64,000 bases of DNA from Amycolatopsis sp. MtRt-6 (lineage in GTDB: Bacteria > Actinomycetota > Actinomycetes > Mycobacteriales > Pseudonocardiaceae). Under the pieces are notes generated by a model. It worked only from the letters and a program-made list of their open reading frames with translations. It was not told the origin of the DNA and did no database searches. Made by a program: the position numbers and the translations under genes. Positions 42,483 to 50,916 of this stretch are shown one piece after another. Location: assembly GCF_017308975.1 (NCBI RefSeq), contig NZ_JADWPD010000035.1:1-64000 (forward strand). The letters are read 5' to 3'. Numbering within the stretch: the stretch's first letter is position 1; each line of letters opens with the position of its first letter.

Positions 42483-45358
42483 GATCCCTCTCCGACCAGT
42501 TGCAGGAACGCGTCTTCCAGCCGGCGCCTCGGCCCGGCCTGCTCCACCGCCACGCCGGCGCGGACCAGCGCGGCCACGCCTTCGGCCCGCGGCAGTTCGC
42601 CGAGGTTCGCGTGCACGAGGTCGCCGTCGACGTCGACGTCGGTGACGCCGCTGAGCGCCTTGAGCGCCGCCGCGGCCACGGCCGGGTCGTCGACCCGGAA
42701 CGTCGCCTCGCCGCCGGCCGCGGCCAGCTCGCCGACCTCGCCCGCGGCGACCAGCGAGCCGCGGTGCATGACCACGACGTGCGTGCAGGTCTGCTCGACC
42801 TCGGCCAGCAGGTGGCTGGACACCACCACGGTGCGGCCGGTCGCGGCGTACCGCTTCAGCACCTCGCGCATCTGGTGGATCTGGGGCGGGTCGAGCCCGT
42901 TGGTCGGTTCGTCGAGCACCATGAGCTCCGGCAGGCCGAGCATCGCCTGGGCGATCGCCAGCCGCTGCCGCATGCCCTGGCTGTAGGTTCGCACCCGCCG
43001 TTCGACCGCGTTGCCGAGCCCGGCGATCTCCAGGGCCTCCGCGAAGTGCGCCTTCTCGGCGGGCCGTCCGGTCGACGCCCAGTACAGCTCGAGGTTCTCC
43101 CGGCCGGACAGGTGCGGCAGGAAGCCGGAGCCTTCGACGAACGAGCCGATGCGCGAGAGCACCGGCGCACCCGGGGTGATCTTGTGCCCGAACACGCGGA
43201 TGCTGCCCGCGGTCGGCGTGATCAGGCCCATCAGCATCCGCAGCGTGGTCGTCTTGCCGGCGCCGTTCGGCCCGAGCAGGCCGAGCACCTGGCCCGGCTC
43301 GACGCGGAACGACAGCTCCTTCACCGCGACGAACCCGCCCGCGTACTGCTTGCGCAGCCCTTCGATGACCAGCGGGGTGGTGGCGAGCTCCGGGTCGACG
43401 TCGGTGGCGCGACGGCGGCGCAGCGCCGCGAAGAACACCGCGGCGAGGCCGATCGCCAGCGTGACGCCGATGCCTGCCAGCTGCCCGACCGGGGCGGGCG
43501 AGCCGACGGACCTGCCCGGCACGATCGGCACCGCCAGCCCGGTGCCGCCGGCGGCGAGCCCGATCCGGAACACCGCGGGCGCGGCCGGCGCGGCGTACCC
43601 CTGGTCGGTGGTGCCGACCACCAGCCGCAGCGAGTGGCCGCCCTCGATCGGGCGGACGATGCCGGGCAGCGTCACGGTGACGTCGACCGGGGTGCCGTCG
43701 GCGGGCAGCCCGCTCACCCGGAACGGCGCGATGGCGTTGGCCGGCAGCACGCGCGAGCCGTCCTGCCCGACGTCGTAGAGCTTGGCGAACAGCACCGCGT
43801 CCGGCTGCGGGTGCGCCGGGTCCGCGGCGACCTGGAGCCGCACGGTGGCCGAGCCGCTGACGACGACCTGGCTGTCGACCGGGGCCGTGGTGAACTGCGC
43901 GGCCTGGCCGGGCGGGTCGTTGCTGAACAGCGCGCCCAGCCGCGACGAGCTGCTCGCGACACCGTTGAGGCCCGGGATGCCGCTCACCGCCGCCGGGTTC
44001 GCCCCCGCCGGGCGCACGACCGGCTGCGCGGGCCCGTTCAGCGCCAGCAGCCGCCGCTCGGTGGCCGGCCCGGTCAACCCGGGGTAGGCGGGGGCGTTGA
44101 CCGTGCGGACCGACGGCGTCCCGTTGGCGCGCAACGTGCCCTGGACGTCGTAGCTGAAGCCGGTGCCCGGGTCGCCGCCGTCCAGCGCCGTCCACAGGAA
44201 GTCGGCGATCTTGGCGCGCAGCTGCGGGCCGGGCTTGCCGCCGTCGTGGCCGCCGGTGTACCAGATCGTCCTGACCTTGCCGCCGGCCGCGGTGATCTGC
44301 CGGGCGTTCGCGTCGGACTGGTCGAGGCCGAACAGCGTGTCGCTCTCGCCCTGCACCAGCAGCGTCGGCACGGTGATCTTGTCCGTCACGGAAGCGGGGG
44401 AGACGCGGCGCAGCAGGTCGACGCTCGCCTGGCTCGCCTGCCCGGTGGTGCCGAGCTCGGTGTAGGCGCGGCAGACCGCGGCGGTGAACCGGCCGCACGG
44501 GTCGGCCGGCCCGCCGCGCGGGCCGTTCCCGCCGGGTGGCCCGGCGGGCAGAGCGGCCGCCGCACCGGCGGCGGTGCCCGCGGCACCGGTCGAGCCCGTG
44601 TCGGTCTCCTGCCCGGCTTCCGGTGCTTCGGCGGAGGGCGAACCGCTCGCCGCGGCACCCGAGCCGGCCGAGAAGAAGATGCCGGCCCAGCTCTTCTTGA
44701 AGACGCCGTCGGTCGCGAAGGCCCCGGCGGCCGGGGTGCCCGGGCCGGCGGACGCGGGCGTCGCCGCGTTCGGGATCAGGCCCTGGGCGAGGTCGTTGTA
44801 GGTGATCACCGGCGCGATCGCGTCGACGCGCTTGTCGGTGCCGGCCAGCAGCAGCGCCAGCGCGCCACCGTAGGAGGCACCGGTGACGGCGACCTTCGGG
44901 TCGCCCTTCGCGTCGAGGGTCACCTGGTGCTGCGCGACGAGCCGGTCGATCAGGCGGCTCGCGTCGGCGACCTCGCCGTCCGGGTCGTTGAGCCCGATCT
45001 TGCCGGTGCTCTTGCCGAAACCGCGCGCGGACCACGTCATCACGACGAAGCCCTTCCGCGCGAGCTCGCGCGGAAGGGCTTCGTCGGCGACGCTGTTCTT
45101 GTCCCCGCCGAAGCCGTGCGCGAGCAGCACCGCGGGCGCGGGCACGGTCGCCGGGAGGTAAGTGGTCGTGTCGATCTTGACCTGCTCGGCCGAGCCGGGC
45201 GCGGCAGGCATGTCGAGCAGGGCGTCCTGGGTGGGCACGGCGGGCGGGGCCGTGTCGCGCGTCGCCCAGAGGACGGTCGCGGCGGCGAGCACCGCCACGA
45301 CGGCGCCGAGCGACGTGAGCCGGGCTCGGCGGGTGCGCGGGAGCGGGAGTCGGGGCAC
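42479..45358 (-). CDS. S15/CocE-type hydrolase fused to an ABC ATPase
   Basis: About 959 residues from GTG 45358 (a TACGGT -10 box lies 6 nt upstream; GTG 45397 is an alternative). Order: helix at about 14-33; alpha/beta hydrolase with Ser162 (GASYGG), Asp340 (GESDTLF) and His371 (GGHDGG); a low-complexity Gly/Ala insert (about 235-285); a CocE-like jelly-roll (about 490-600); helix at about 624-645 followed by arginines; then a complete ABC ATPase (about 661-959, Walker A GPNGAGKT, signature YSQGMRQRL, Walker B LMVLDEPTNG). The two helices would put the hydrolase outside and the ATPase inside. The ATPase serves the coupled permease, so this looks like an exporter with a built-in extracytoplasmic hydrolase. 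The substrate is unknown. Confidence 0.85.
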   Translation of the reverse strand: MPRLPLPRTRRARLTSLGAVVAVLAAATVLWATRDTAPPAVPTQDALLDMPAAPGSAEQVKIDTTTYLPATVPAPAVLLAHGFGGDKNSVADEALPRELARKGFVVMTWSARGFGKSTGKIGLNDPDGEVADASRLIDRLVAQHQVTLDAKGDPKVAVTGASYGGALALLLAGTDKRVDAIAPVITYNDLAQGLIPNAATPASAGPGTPAAGAFATDGVFKKSWAGIFFSAGSGAAASGSPSAEAPEAGQETDTGSTGAAGTAAGAAAALPAGPPGGNGPRGGPADPCGRFTAAVCRAYTELGTTGQASQASVDLLRRVSPASVTDKITVPTLLVQGESDTLFGLDQSDANARQITAAGGKVRTIWYTGGHDGGKPGPQLRAKIADFLWTALDGGDPGTGFSYDVQGTLRANGTPSVRTVNAPAYPGLTGPATERRLLALNGPAQPVVRPAGANPAAVSGIPGLNGVASSSSRLGALFSNDPPGQAAQFTTAPVDSQVVVSGSATVRLQVAADPAHPQPDAVLFAKLYDVGQDGSRVLPANAIAPFRVSGLPADGTPVDVTVTLPGIVRPIEGGHSLRLVVGTTDQGYAAPAAPAVFRIGLAAGGTGLAVPIVPGRSVGSPAPVGQLAGIGVTLAIGLAAVFFAALRRRRATDVDPELATTPLVIEGLRKQYAGGFVAVKELSFRVEPGQVLGLLGPNGAGKTTTLRMLMGLITPTAGSIRVFGHKITPGAPVLSRIGSFVEGSGFLPHLSGRENLELYWASTGRPAEKAHFAEALEIAGLGNAVERRVRTYSQGMRQRLAIAQAMLGLPELMVLDEPTNGLDPPQIHQMREVLKRYAATGRTVVVSSHLLAEVEQTCTHVVVMHRGSLVAAGEVGELAAAGGEATFRVDDPAVAAAALKALSGVTDVDVDGDLVHANLGELPRAEGVAALVRAGVAVEQAGPRRRLEDAFLQLVGEGS

Positions 45359-45364
45359 GAGGTG

Positions 45365-45370
45365 ACCGTA
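45365..45370 (-). promoter_or_regulatory. TACGGT -10 box, leaderless start of the hydrolase-ATPase gene
   Basis: On the minus strand TACGGT, 6 nt, then GTG 45358. This start removes 13 residues of the longest frame and leaves a membrane-targeted N-terminus. Confidence 0.5.
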
Positions 45371-45520
45371 TGTGAAGTTTCCTGAGAGTGTCCTCACCGG
45401 CTCACGTCGATCACACGCCAGGGACCGCCTGGCGGACCGAAGTGACCGGAATTACACGACCAACCCGGTGACGTGGGCAACCCCGGCTGGCGCTCGGCCG
45501 GGGGCAACCGGCAAACTGAA

Positions 45521-45631
45521 CCAGCTGTGAGGGGAGTATTCCTTCGCGGCGGTGTCGTCAGCACGGTGGCCCTCGCGCCCCCGGCACCGTCGGCCGGTGG
45601 TTCCACCGGCGGAAGAGACCTCCGGTTAGTT
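45521..45631 (+). ncRNA. yybP-ykoY-type (manganese) riboswitch upstream of terC
   Basis: The leader carries the conserved GGGGAGTA (45531-45538), a central TCGTCAGCAC (45555-45564), two GC-rich stems, and the closing AGAGACCTC (45615-45622) that can pair with the start (GAGG, 45529-45532). These are the hallmark elements of yybP-ykoY RNAs, which sense Mn2+ and control TerC-type or P-type ATPase genes. It ends about 33 nt before ATG 45664; the Shine-Dalgarno GGAGG (45649-45653) is downstream, so control could be at translation. I did not fold the RNA. Confidence 0.8.
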
Positions 45632-45663
45632 GCTGCTGCGCACTATCCGGAGGTTCGAGTTCC

Positions 45664-46626
45664 ATGACTGTCCCCCTGTGGCTGTGGATCGCCACGATCG
45701 GTGGCCTGCTCGCGCTGATCGCGCTGGACCTGGTCATCGTCGATCGCAAGCCGCACGAAGTGACCACGGGGGAAGCGGCTCGCTGGGTCATCTTCTACAT
45801 CTCGTGCGCGATCGTCTTCGGCATCGGCGTGTGGATCTTCGCCGGGCACGACCCGGGCGTCGAGTTCTTCACCGGGTACATCACCGAGTACTCGCTGAGC
45901 GTCGACAACCTGTTCATCTTCATGATCATCATGAGCTCCTTCAAGGTGCCCGCCATCCACCAGCACCGCGTGCTGCTGGTCGGCATCCTGCTCGCGCTCG
46001 CCATGCGGAGCGTGTTCATCGCCATCGGCGCCGCGCTGATCGCGCAGTTCGTCTGGGTGTTCTTCCTGTTCGGGGCCGTCCTGATCTGGACGGCGATCAG
46101 CATGCTCCGCAGCAAGGGCGAGGAAGAGGAGTACCACGAGAACGCCGTCACCCGGCAGGTCCGCCGGTTCTTCCCGGTGACCGACGACTACCACGGCCAC
46201 AAGTACACGGTGAAGCTGAACGGCAAGCGGATGATCACGCCGATGCTGCTGGTGATCGTGGCCATCGGCTCGGCCGACCTGCTGTTCGCGGTCGACTCGA
46301 TCCCGGCGATCTTCGGCATCACGCAGGAGGCGTTCCTGGTCTTCACGGCCAACGCCTTCGCGCTGATGGGTCTGCGGCAGCTGTACTTCCTGCTCGGCGG
46401 CCTGGTGACGAAGCTCGTCTACCTGAGCTACGGCCTCGCGATCATCCTCGCCTTCATCGGGGCGAAGCTGTTCCTGCACGCGTTGCACGAGTACCACGTG
46501 GTGCCGGACTGGCTGGACATCAACAACTGGGTGTCCCTCGGCGTGATCGTCACCGTGCTCGCCGTGACCACGGCGGTCAGCCTGGCCAAGGCCCGGCGCG
46601 ACGAGCGCAAACAGGTCGCCGCGTAG
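45664..46626 (+). CDS. TerC-family metal-export membrane protein
   Basis: 320 residues with about nine membrane helices. Starts TVPLWLWIATIGGLLALIALDLVIVDRKPHEV. TerC hallmarks are YSLSVDNLFIFMIIMSSFKVP and SADLLFAVDSIPAIFGI, whose acidic residues (SVDN, AVDS) lie in the membrane and coordinate metal. A hydrophilic loop sits at about 150-190. With a yybP-ykoY-type RNA upstream, a manganese-export role is the best inference; family members also protect against tellurite or load metal into secreted proteins. Confidence 0.94.
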   Translation: MTVPLWLWIATIGGLLALIALDLVIVDRKPHEVTTGEAARWVIFYISCAIVFGIGVWIFAGHDPGVEFFTGYITEYSLSVDNLFIFMIIMSSFKVPAIHQHRVLLVGILLALAMRSVFIAIGAALIAQFVWVFFLFGAVLIWTAISMLRSKGEEEEYHENAVTRQVRRFFPVTDDYHGHKYTVKLNGKRMITPMLLVIVAIGSADLLFAVDSIPAIFGITQEAFLVFTANAFALMGLRQLYFLLGGLVTKLVYLSYGLAIILAFIGAKLFLHALHEYHVVPDWLDINNWVSLGVIVTVLAVTTAVSLAKARRDERKQVAA

Positions 46627-46666
46627 GTCCTCCCCGAAACTCGTTCGCACCGCTAAGGACTTCGGG

Positions 46667-46672
46667 TACGGT
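46667..46672 (+). promoter_or_regulatory. TACGGT -10 box, leaderless start of the S9 peptidase gene
   Basis: TACGGT, 6 nt, then GTG 46679. Confidence 0.55.
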
Positions 46673-46678
46673 CGGGAC

Positions 46679-48616
46679 GTGCGTCCTGCCGACATCGAAG
46701 CCCTCGTCGTCCCCGGTCGTCCCGCCCTGCGCGGGAACCTGCTGCTCACAGCCCTGAAGAGACCGGATCTGAAGGCGAACGCCGCGCACGGCGCGGTGCG
46801 GCGCGTGGCGCTCGACGGCGGCGACGCCGCGTGGACCCACGGTCCGCGCGACTCGGCCCCGGCGATTTCGCCGGACGGGCGCTGGGTGGCCCTCCTCCGC
46901 GCGGGGGAGGGCACGGGTGCCGAGGGCAGCCCGCAGCTGCACGTGATGCCCGCGGACGGCGGGGAGGCCCGCCGGCTGACGTCGCTGCCCCTCGGGGCAG
47001 GCGAGCCGGTGTGGGCACCGGACTCGCGGCGGATCGCGTTCACCGCCCGCGTGCCCGAGGCCGGCCGCTACGGCACGCCGGACGCCGACGGCGAGACGCC
47101 GGAGCCGGCCGCCGAAGCGCCGCGCCGGATCACGCGCATGGACTACCGGATCGACGACGTCGGCTTCCTGCGCGACCGCATGCAGCGGCTGTTCGTCGTC
47201 GACACCCTCGAACCGGGCGACCCCGAGCCGCTGACCGGCGACGGGTTCGACGCGGCCCACCCGGTGTGGACGCCGGACGGCACGCGCGTGGTCTTCACCG
47301 CACCGCCGGACTGGGGCGCGGTCGAAACCGACGCCCGCGACATCTGCGCGATCCCCGCCGAGGGTGGCGCGCCCGAGGTCGTCGTGCGCGGCGAAGGTCT
47401 CTCGGAGCGGCCCGCGTTCGGCCCCGACGGCACGCTGTTCTACTTCGGACAGTCCTTCGCGGAGCACCACGAAGCCGCGCCCACCGGGCTGTACGCGGCC
47501 ACGCCCGCGTTCGGCGCCGGCCCGGTGAAGGCCCGGCGGCTCACCGACGCCGAGACGGTGGACTGCGAAGCCACGGCGGGCCCGCCGGCCCCGCGCGGGG
47601 ACGACGTCCTGGTGGCCGTCCGCAACCGCGGCGCGGTCGAACTGCGCGCGGTCGCCGTCGAAGCCGTCGAGGTCCCGCTGGCCGACCTCGCGGTGGTCTA
47701 CGCGGAGCAGGCCGTGGTCCGGTCGTTCACGCTGGCCGGTTCGGTACTGGCGGCGGTGATCGCGACGCCGTCGACCTCGGGCGAGGTCGTGCTGCTGGGC
47801 GACGGCGCGCCGCGGGTGCTGACCGACTTCTCGAAGCCGTTGCGGGACAAGGGCATCCGGCCGATGATCGAGCTGGAGACGACCGCCCCGGACGGCTACC
47901 CGGTGCACGGCTGGCTGGTGCTGCCCGAGGGCGAAGGCCCGCACCCGGTGCTGCGCGTGGTGCACGGCGGCCCGTTCGCCCAGCAGGAGTGGGCGCTGTT
48001 CGACGAGGCGCAGGTGTACGCGTCGGCGGGCTACGCGGTGGTGGTCGGCAACCCGCGCGGGTCGGCGGGCTACGGGCAGGCGCACGGCCACGCGATCACG
48101 CACGGCTTCGGCACGGTCGACGTCGACGACGTCCTGGCGCTGCTGGACAAGGCGCTGGAGCGGCCGGACCTGGACCCCGCCCGCGTCGGCATCATGGGCG
48201 GCTCGTACGGCGGCTTCATGACGAGCTGGCTGGCGGCCCACCACGGCGAGCGCTTCAAGGCGGCGTGGAGCGAGCGCGCGGTCAACGCGTGGGACTCGAT
48301 GGTCGGCAGTTCGGACATCGGCTACTTCTTCGTCGACGCGTACATCGGCTCGTCGCCGGAGGTGCAGCGGGACCGTTCGCCGCTTTCGTACGCTTCCCAG
48401 ATCAAGATCCCGTTCGCGGTGGTGCATTCGGAGCAGGACTGGCGTTGCCCGCTGGAGCAGGCGGAGCGGATGTTCGTGGCCCTGCGCCGCGCGGGCGCGC
48501 CGGCGGAGATGCTGGTGTTCCCGGGCGAGGGCCACGAGCTGAGCCGCTCGGGGCGGCCGCGGCACCGCGTCCAGCGCTTCGAAGCGGTCCTCGAGTGGTG
48601 GTCCCGGCACCTGTGA
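46679..48616 (+). CDS. S9-family prolyl oligopeptidase-like peptidase
   Basis: 645 residues. The N-terminal two-thirds is a beta-propeller-like domain with repeated PDGRWVAL/PDSRRIAF/PDGTRVVF blades. The C-terminal alpha/beta hydrolase has GGSYGG with the serine near residue 508, Asp in HSEQDWRCP and His in GEGHEL. No signal peptide is seen, so it is probably cytoplasmic, degrading acylated or short peptides (S9C/acylaminoacyl-peptidase type). The downstream HAD gene overlaps it by 4 nt. Confidence 0.94.
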   Translation: MRPADIEALVVPGRPALRGNLLLTALKRPDLKANAAHGAVRRVALDGGDAAWTHGPRDSAPAISPDGRWVALLRAGEGTGAEGSPQLHVMPADGGEARRLTSLPLGAGEPVWAPDSRRIAFTARVPEAGRYGTPDADGETPEPAAEAPRRITRMDYRIDDVGFLRDRMQRLFVVDTLEPGDPEPLTGDGFDAAHPVWTPDGTRVVFTAPPDWGAVETDARDICAIPAEGGAPEVVVRGEGLSERPAFGPDGTLFYFGQSFAEHHEAAPTGLYAATPAFGAGPVKARRLTDAETVDCEATAGPPAPRGDDVLVAVRNRGAVELRAVAVEAVEVPLADLAVVYAEQAVVRSFTLAGSVLAAVIATPSTSGEVVLLGDGAPRVLTDFSKPLRDKGIRPMIELETTAPDGYPVHGWLVLPEGEGPHPVLRVVHGGPFAQQEWALFDEAQVYASAGYAVVVGNPRGSAGYGQAHGHAITHGFGTVDVDDVLALLDKALERPDLDPARVGIMGGSYGGFMTSWLAAHHGERFKAAWSERAVNAWDSMVGSSDIGYFFVDAYIGSSPEVQRDRSPLSYASQIKIPFAVVHSEQDWRCPLEQAERMFVALRRAGAPAEMLVFPGEGHELSRSGRPRHRVQRFEAVLEWWSRHL

Positions 48617-49248
48617 CGCGCGGCCTGGTCTGCTTCGACGTCGACGGCACCCTCGTCCCGGGCACCAGCTCGTGCGCGTGGGTGGCGGCGGCGCTGGGCC
48701 ACGAGGCCGAGCTCGTCGCGGCCGAGGAGGCGTACGTCGCGGGCCTGATGACGAACCAGGAGGCGTCGGTCATCGACGCCCGCGGCTGGGCGGGGCACAC
48801 CGAGGCGGAGGTGCTGGCCCGGCTGGCGACGTTGCCGCTGGTCGACGGGATCGCCGAGACGGTCGCGTGGTGCCGCGACCACGGCCTGCGCCCCATCCTG
48901 ACCACGCTCGCGTGGACGCCGGTGGGCCGCCTGCTCGCCGGCCGGTTCGGGTTCGCCGCCTATTGCGGCCCGGTGCCCGAAGCCGTCGGCGGGCGCTACA
49001 CCGGCCGGGTCGCCGAGCACCTGGACGAGTACGGCAAGCGTGACTTCGCGCTGTCACAGGGCTTCGCGCCGGAGCGGTGCGCCGCGGTCGGGGACAGCCG
49101 GTCCGATCTGCCGCTCTTCGCCGCCGTCGGCACGAGCATCGGCTTCAACGCGACCCCGGCCGCGCGTGCCGTCGCGACCCACGTCGTCGACGGCCCGGAC
49201 CTGCGGGGGGTCGTCCCGGTGCTCGCGGCTCAGTTCAGCAGCGTGTAG
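48613..49248 (+). CDS. HAD-family (SerB-like) phosphatase
   Basis: 211 residues from GTG 48613, overlapping the S9 stop as GTGA. HAD motif I is CFDVDGTLVPGTS (Asp9 nucleophile, Asp11), motif II lies in LRPILTTLAW, and motif IV is AAVGDSRSDLPLF. The helical cap between motifs I and II is of the PSP/SerB subfamily size. Substrate unknown, possibly a phosphoserine-like or small phosphomonoester. It overlaps the convergent RES gene by 19 nt. Confidence 0.9.
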   Translation: MTRGLVCFDVDGTLVPGTSSCAWVAAALGHEAELVAAEEAYVAGLMTNQEASVIDARGWAGHTEAEVLARLATLPLVDGIAETVAWCRDHGLRPILTTLAWTPVGRLLAGRFGFAAYCGPVPEAVGGRYTGRVAEHLDEYGKRDFALSQGFAPERCAAVGDSRSDLPLFAAVGTSIGFNATPAARAVATHVVDGPDLRGVVPVLAAQFSSV

Positions 49249-49886
49249 TTCAGCTCTTCGCAGACCCGGCCCAGCGGGACGTCGAGGCCCGGGTGGTCCA
49301 GCGGCAGCAGCACGTCCGGCGCGATGGGCAGCGCGGCGCCCGCCGGCGGGTCCCACAGGCAGATCGCGGGGTCGCCGGAGTCCATCGACGAGCGGTACCA
49401 GAGGCCGTCGAGGTCGCTGAACGCGCCGCGGATCGCGCGGGCCCACGCCTGCGTCAGCTTCTTCGGCCCGCTGGAGATCTCCTGCGACGCGCCCACGCGG
49501 GTCGGCCAGAGGCCGGTCAGGTCGAGCAGGCGCAGCGTGCGCGTCGGGCGGACGACGACCAGCCGGGGACCGCGGGTGCGGCGGTCGACCGTCGAGCTGG
49601 TCTGGAAGACCTCGGCCACGGAGGTGCGCACGGTGAGGCCGAAGTACAGGACGCCGTTCGCGGGATCGGTGACCGGCGCGCCGCCGCGGCCGGGCGTCTG
49701 CTGGTCGAACCGGCCGTGCGGGAGCGGGCCGGTGTAGCGGAACGAGTTCCACTGCTGGGGGTGTCTGCCGTGCGCGGTGAAGATCCGCACGAGCCTGGTC
49801 GCGGGCTGGACCGTCACCACGTCGTCGGCGCGGTTCAGCTGCCGGACCAGGACGGATCGGGCGGGCGGCAGCGGGAGCCGGGCCAT
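49230..49886 (-). CDS. RES-domain toxin (NAD+-degrading type)
   Basis: 218 residues. The RES core shows an arginine in RLVRIFTAHGRHPQQWNSFR (about Arg34), GRFDQQ, Tyr81 in GVLYFGLTVRTSVAEVFQ with Glu92 a turn later, and YRSSMDSGDPAICLW. These are the Arg-Tyr-Glu-Ser elements of RES toxins such as MbcT, which consume NAD+. It is the second gene of a pair with the antitoxin-like gene 51 nt upstream, the usual order for this class. Confidence 0.88.
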   Translation of the reverse strand: MARLPLPPARSVLVRQLNRADDVVTVQPATRLVRIFTAHGRHPQQWNSFRYTGPLPHGRFDQQTPGRGGAPVTDPANGVLYFGLTVRTSVAEVFQTSSTVDRRTRGPRLVVVRPTRTLRLLDLTGLWPTRVGASQEISSGPKKLTQAWARAIRGAFSDLDGLWYRSSMDSGDPAICLWDPPAGAALPIAPDVLLPLDHPGLDVPLGRVCEELNYTLLN

Positions 49887-49937
49887 GGGTCGGGGGTGGT
49901 CCGTCCTTGTCGGTGATCTTGCTCGGGAGGGTCCAGC

Positions 49938-50519
49938 CTAGAGCGGAGTACCGAGCGTGGCGATGAGGCGGGCGACGTGGTCCGGATCACCACCGGAGAG
50001 GAGCCACTGGCGCGGCGTCGCGGGCTGGTCGTTGATGACGAGATCGGCCTGCGGAGTGCTCATGAAGGCGGCGACGACGAGCGCGGGCTGGTCGTCGGGC
50101 AGGGCTTTGAGGACGACTTCGAGGCCGGGCAGCACGCCCGAGCCGGCGAACTGCCAGGCGGGGAGCCGCCACCCGCCGTCCTTCCAGCCGGTCAGCCGCC
50201 CTTCCTTGAGGCGGTGCCGGATCCGGCTGTCGTCGACCCCGAGGGCCTTGGCCGCCTCGTTGACGCTCAGCGCGCCTTCGGCGAGCACGGCGTGCGCGGC
50301 CACGGTGCGCGCTCTGAAGTCGGGTTCGCCTTCTTTGCGTGGCGAGAGATCGAGGCCGACGTCGGCGAGCGCGGCCCGCTGGTCGGCGGAGAAGTAGTGC
50401 GAGGGATCCGGATTCGGTGGGGACAGTCTGCGCGCCGCGTCTTCGACGAGTGTCAGGAACTCGTTCGCATCGACCTTCAGGCCCGCCTTGGCGAGGATGT
50501 TCTCCAGCGCTACAGACAT
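49938..50519 (-). CDS. Xre/MbcA-like antitoxin of the RES toxin
   Basis: 193 residues. A central HTH-like region (LSVNEAAKALGVDDSRIRHRLKEGRLTGW) looks like an excisionase/MerR-type DNA-binding unit, and the C-terminus (QWLLSGGDPDHVARLIATLGTPL) resembles the RES-binding domain of Xre/MbcA antitoxins, which plug the toxin's active site. It precedes the RES gene on the same strand. The N-terminal 60 residues are longer than in short MbcA, so this is a larger variant. Confidence 0.78.
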   Translation of the reverse strand: MSVALENILAKAGLKVDANEFLTLVEDAARRLSPPNPDPSHYFSADQRAALADVGLDLSPRKEGEPDFRARTVAAHAVLAEGALSVNEAAKALGVDDSRIRHRLKEGRLTGWKDGGWRLPAWQFAGSGVLPGLEVVLKALPDDQPALVVAAFMSTPQADLVINDQPATPRQWLLSGGDPDHVARLIATLGTPL

Positions 50520-50916
50520 GTGCCTCAGGTTAACCCGAAACAGCGCGGATGTGCGGGTTCGTGCGCTTTCTTGCCCTGTCTGTGGGTGAATTCACCAGAG
50601 ATCGACACTCAGGGCACATCATCCAACACGTTGAGTAGGCAACTTCCGGTCAGTTTCCCTGGAACGGGCGAGCTTGTCCAGTCTCGGTCCGGCTTGACAC
50701 TGCGGGACGGGGAACCTAGGTTCCGGGATGAGTAAACGATTTCCGCTCCGTGCTCACGGACCCCCGGCGCTGCGGCGCCGGCGGTGGGGGACACAGGGGG
50801 TGGGGCGTGCCTGGGGGGCCCGGCACGAGCCGGCCCCCGGGCACGTCGCTCGCCGCTCGTTCGGTGGGCCGACCCTTGTGGGTACGCGAACCACGCCTCC
50901 GCGCAGCCGCCCGGTG
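50520..50916. other. long intergenic region with an orphan promoter, palindrome and hairpins
   Basis: Between the RES/antitoxin operon and lacI, 397 bases with no convincing gene. It contains an inverted AACCCG...CGGGTT near the antitoxin start (possible autoregulatory site), a strong plus-strand promoter with an operator at 50694-50724, and GC-rich hairpins at about 50761-50790 and 50811-50842 that could end a short transcript. A frame opens at ATG 50728 but its translation soon becomes low-complexity. Confidence 0.55.
50694..50724 (+). promoter_or_regulatory. consensus promoter whose -10 lies in a palindromic operator
   Basis: TTGACA (50694-50699), 17-nt spacer, TAGGTT (50717-50722). The -10 box is inside the perfect 14-bp palindrome GGAACCTAGGTTCC (50711-50724). 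This is the strongest promoter match in the window, and any protein bound to the palindrome would occlude RNA polymerase. The transcript would begin near 50728. Confidence 0.75.

Noticed and set aside
42500..45385. Plus-strand frame of about 960 codons
   Set aside because: Complement of the hydrolase-ATPase gene; composition is Arg/Ala/Gly-rich with no fold.
46577..48610. Minus-strand frame opposite the S9 peptidase
   Set aside because: Shadow of a well-conserved gene.
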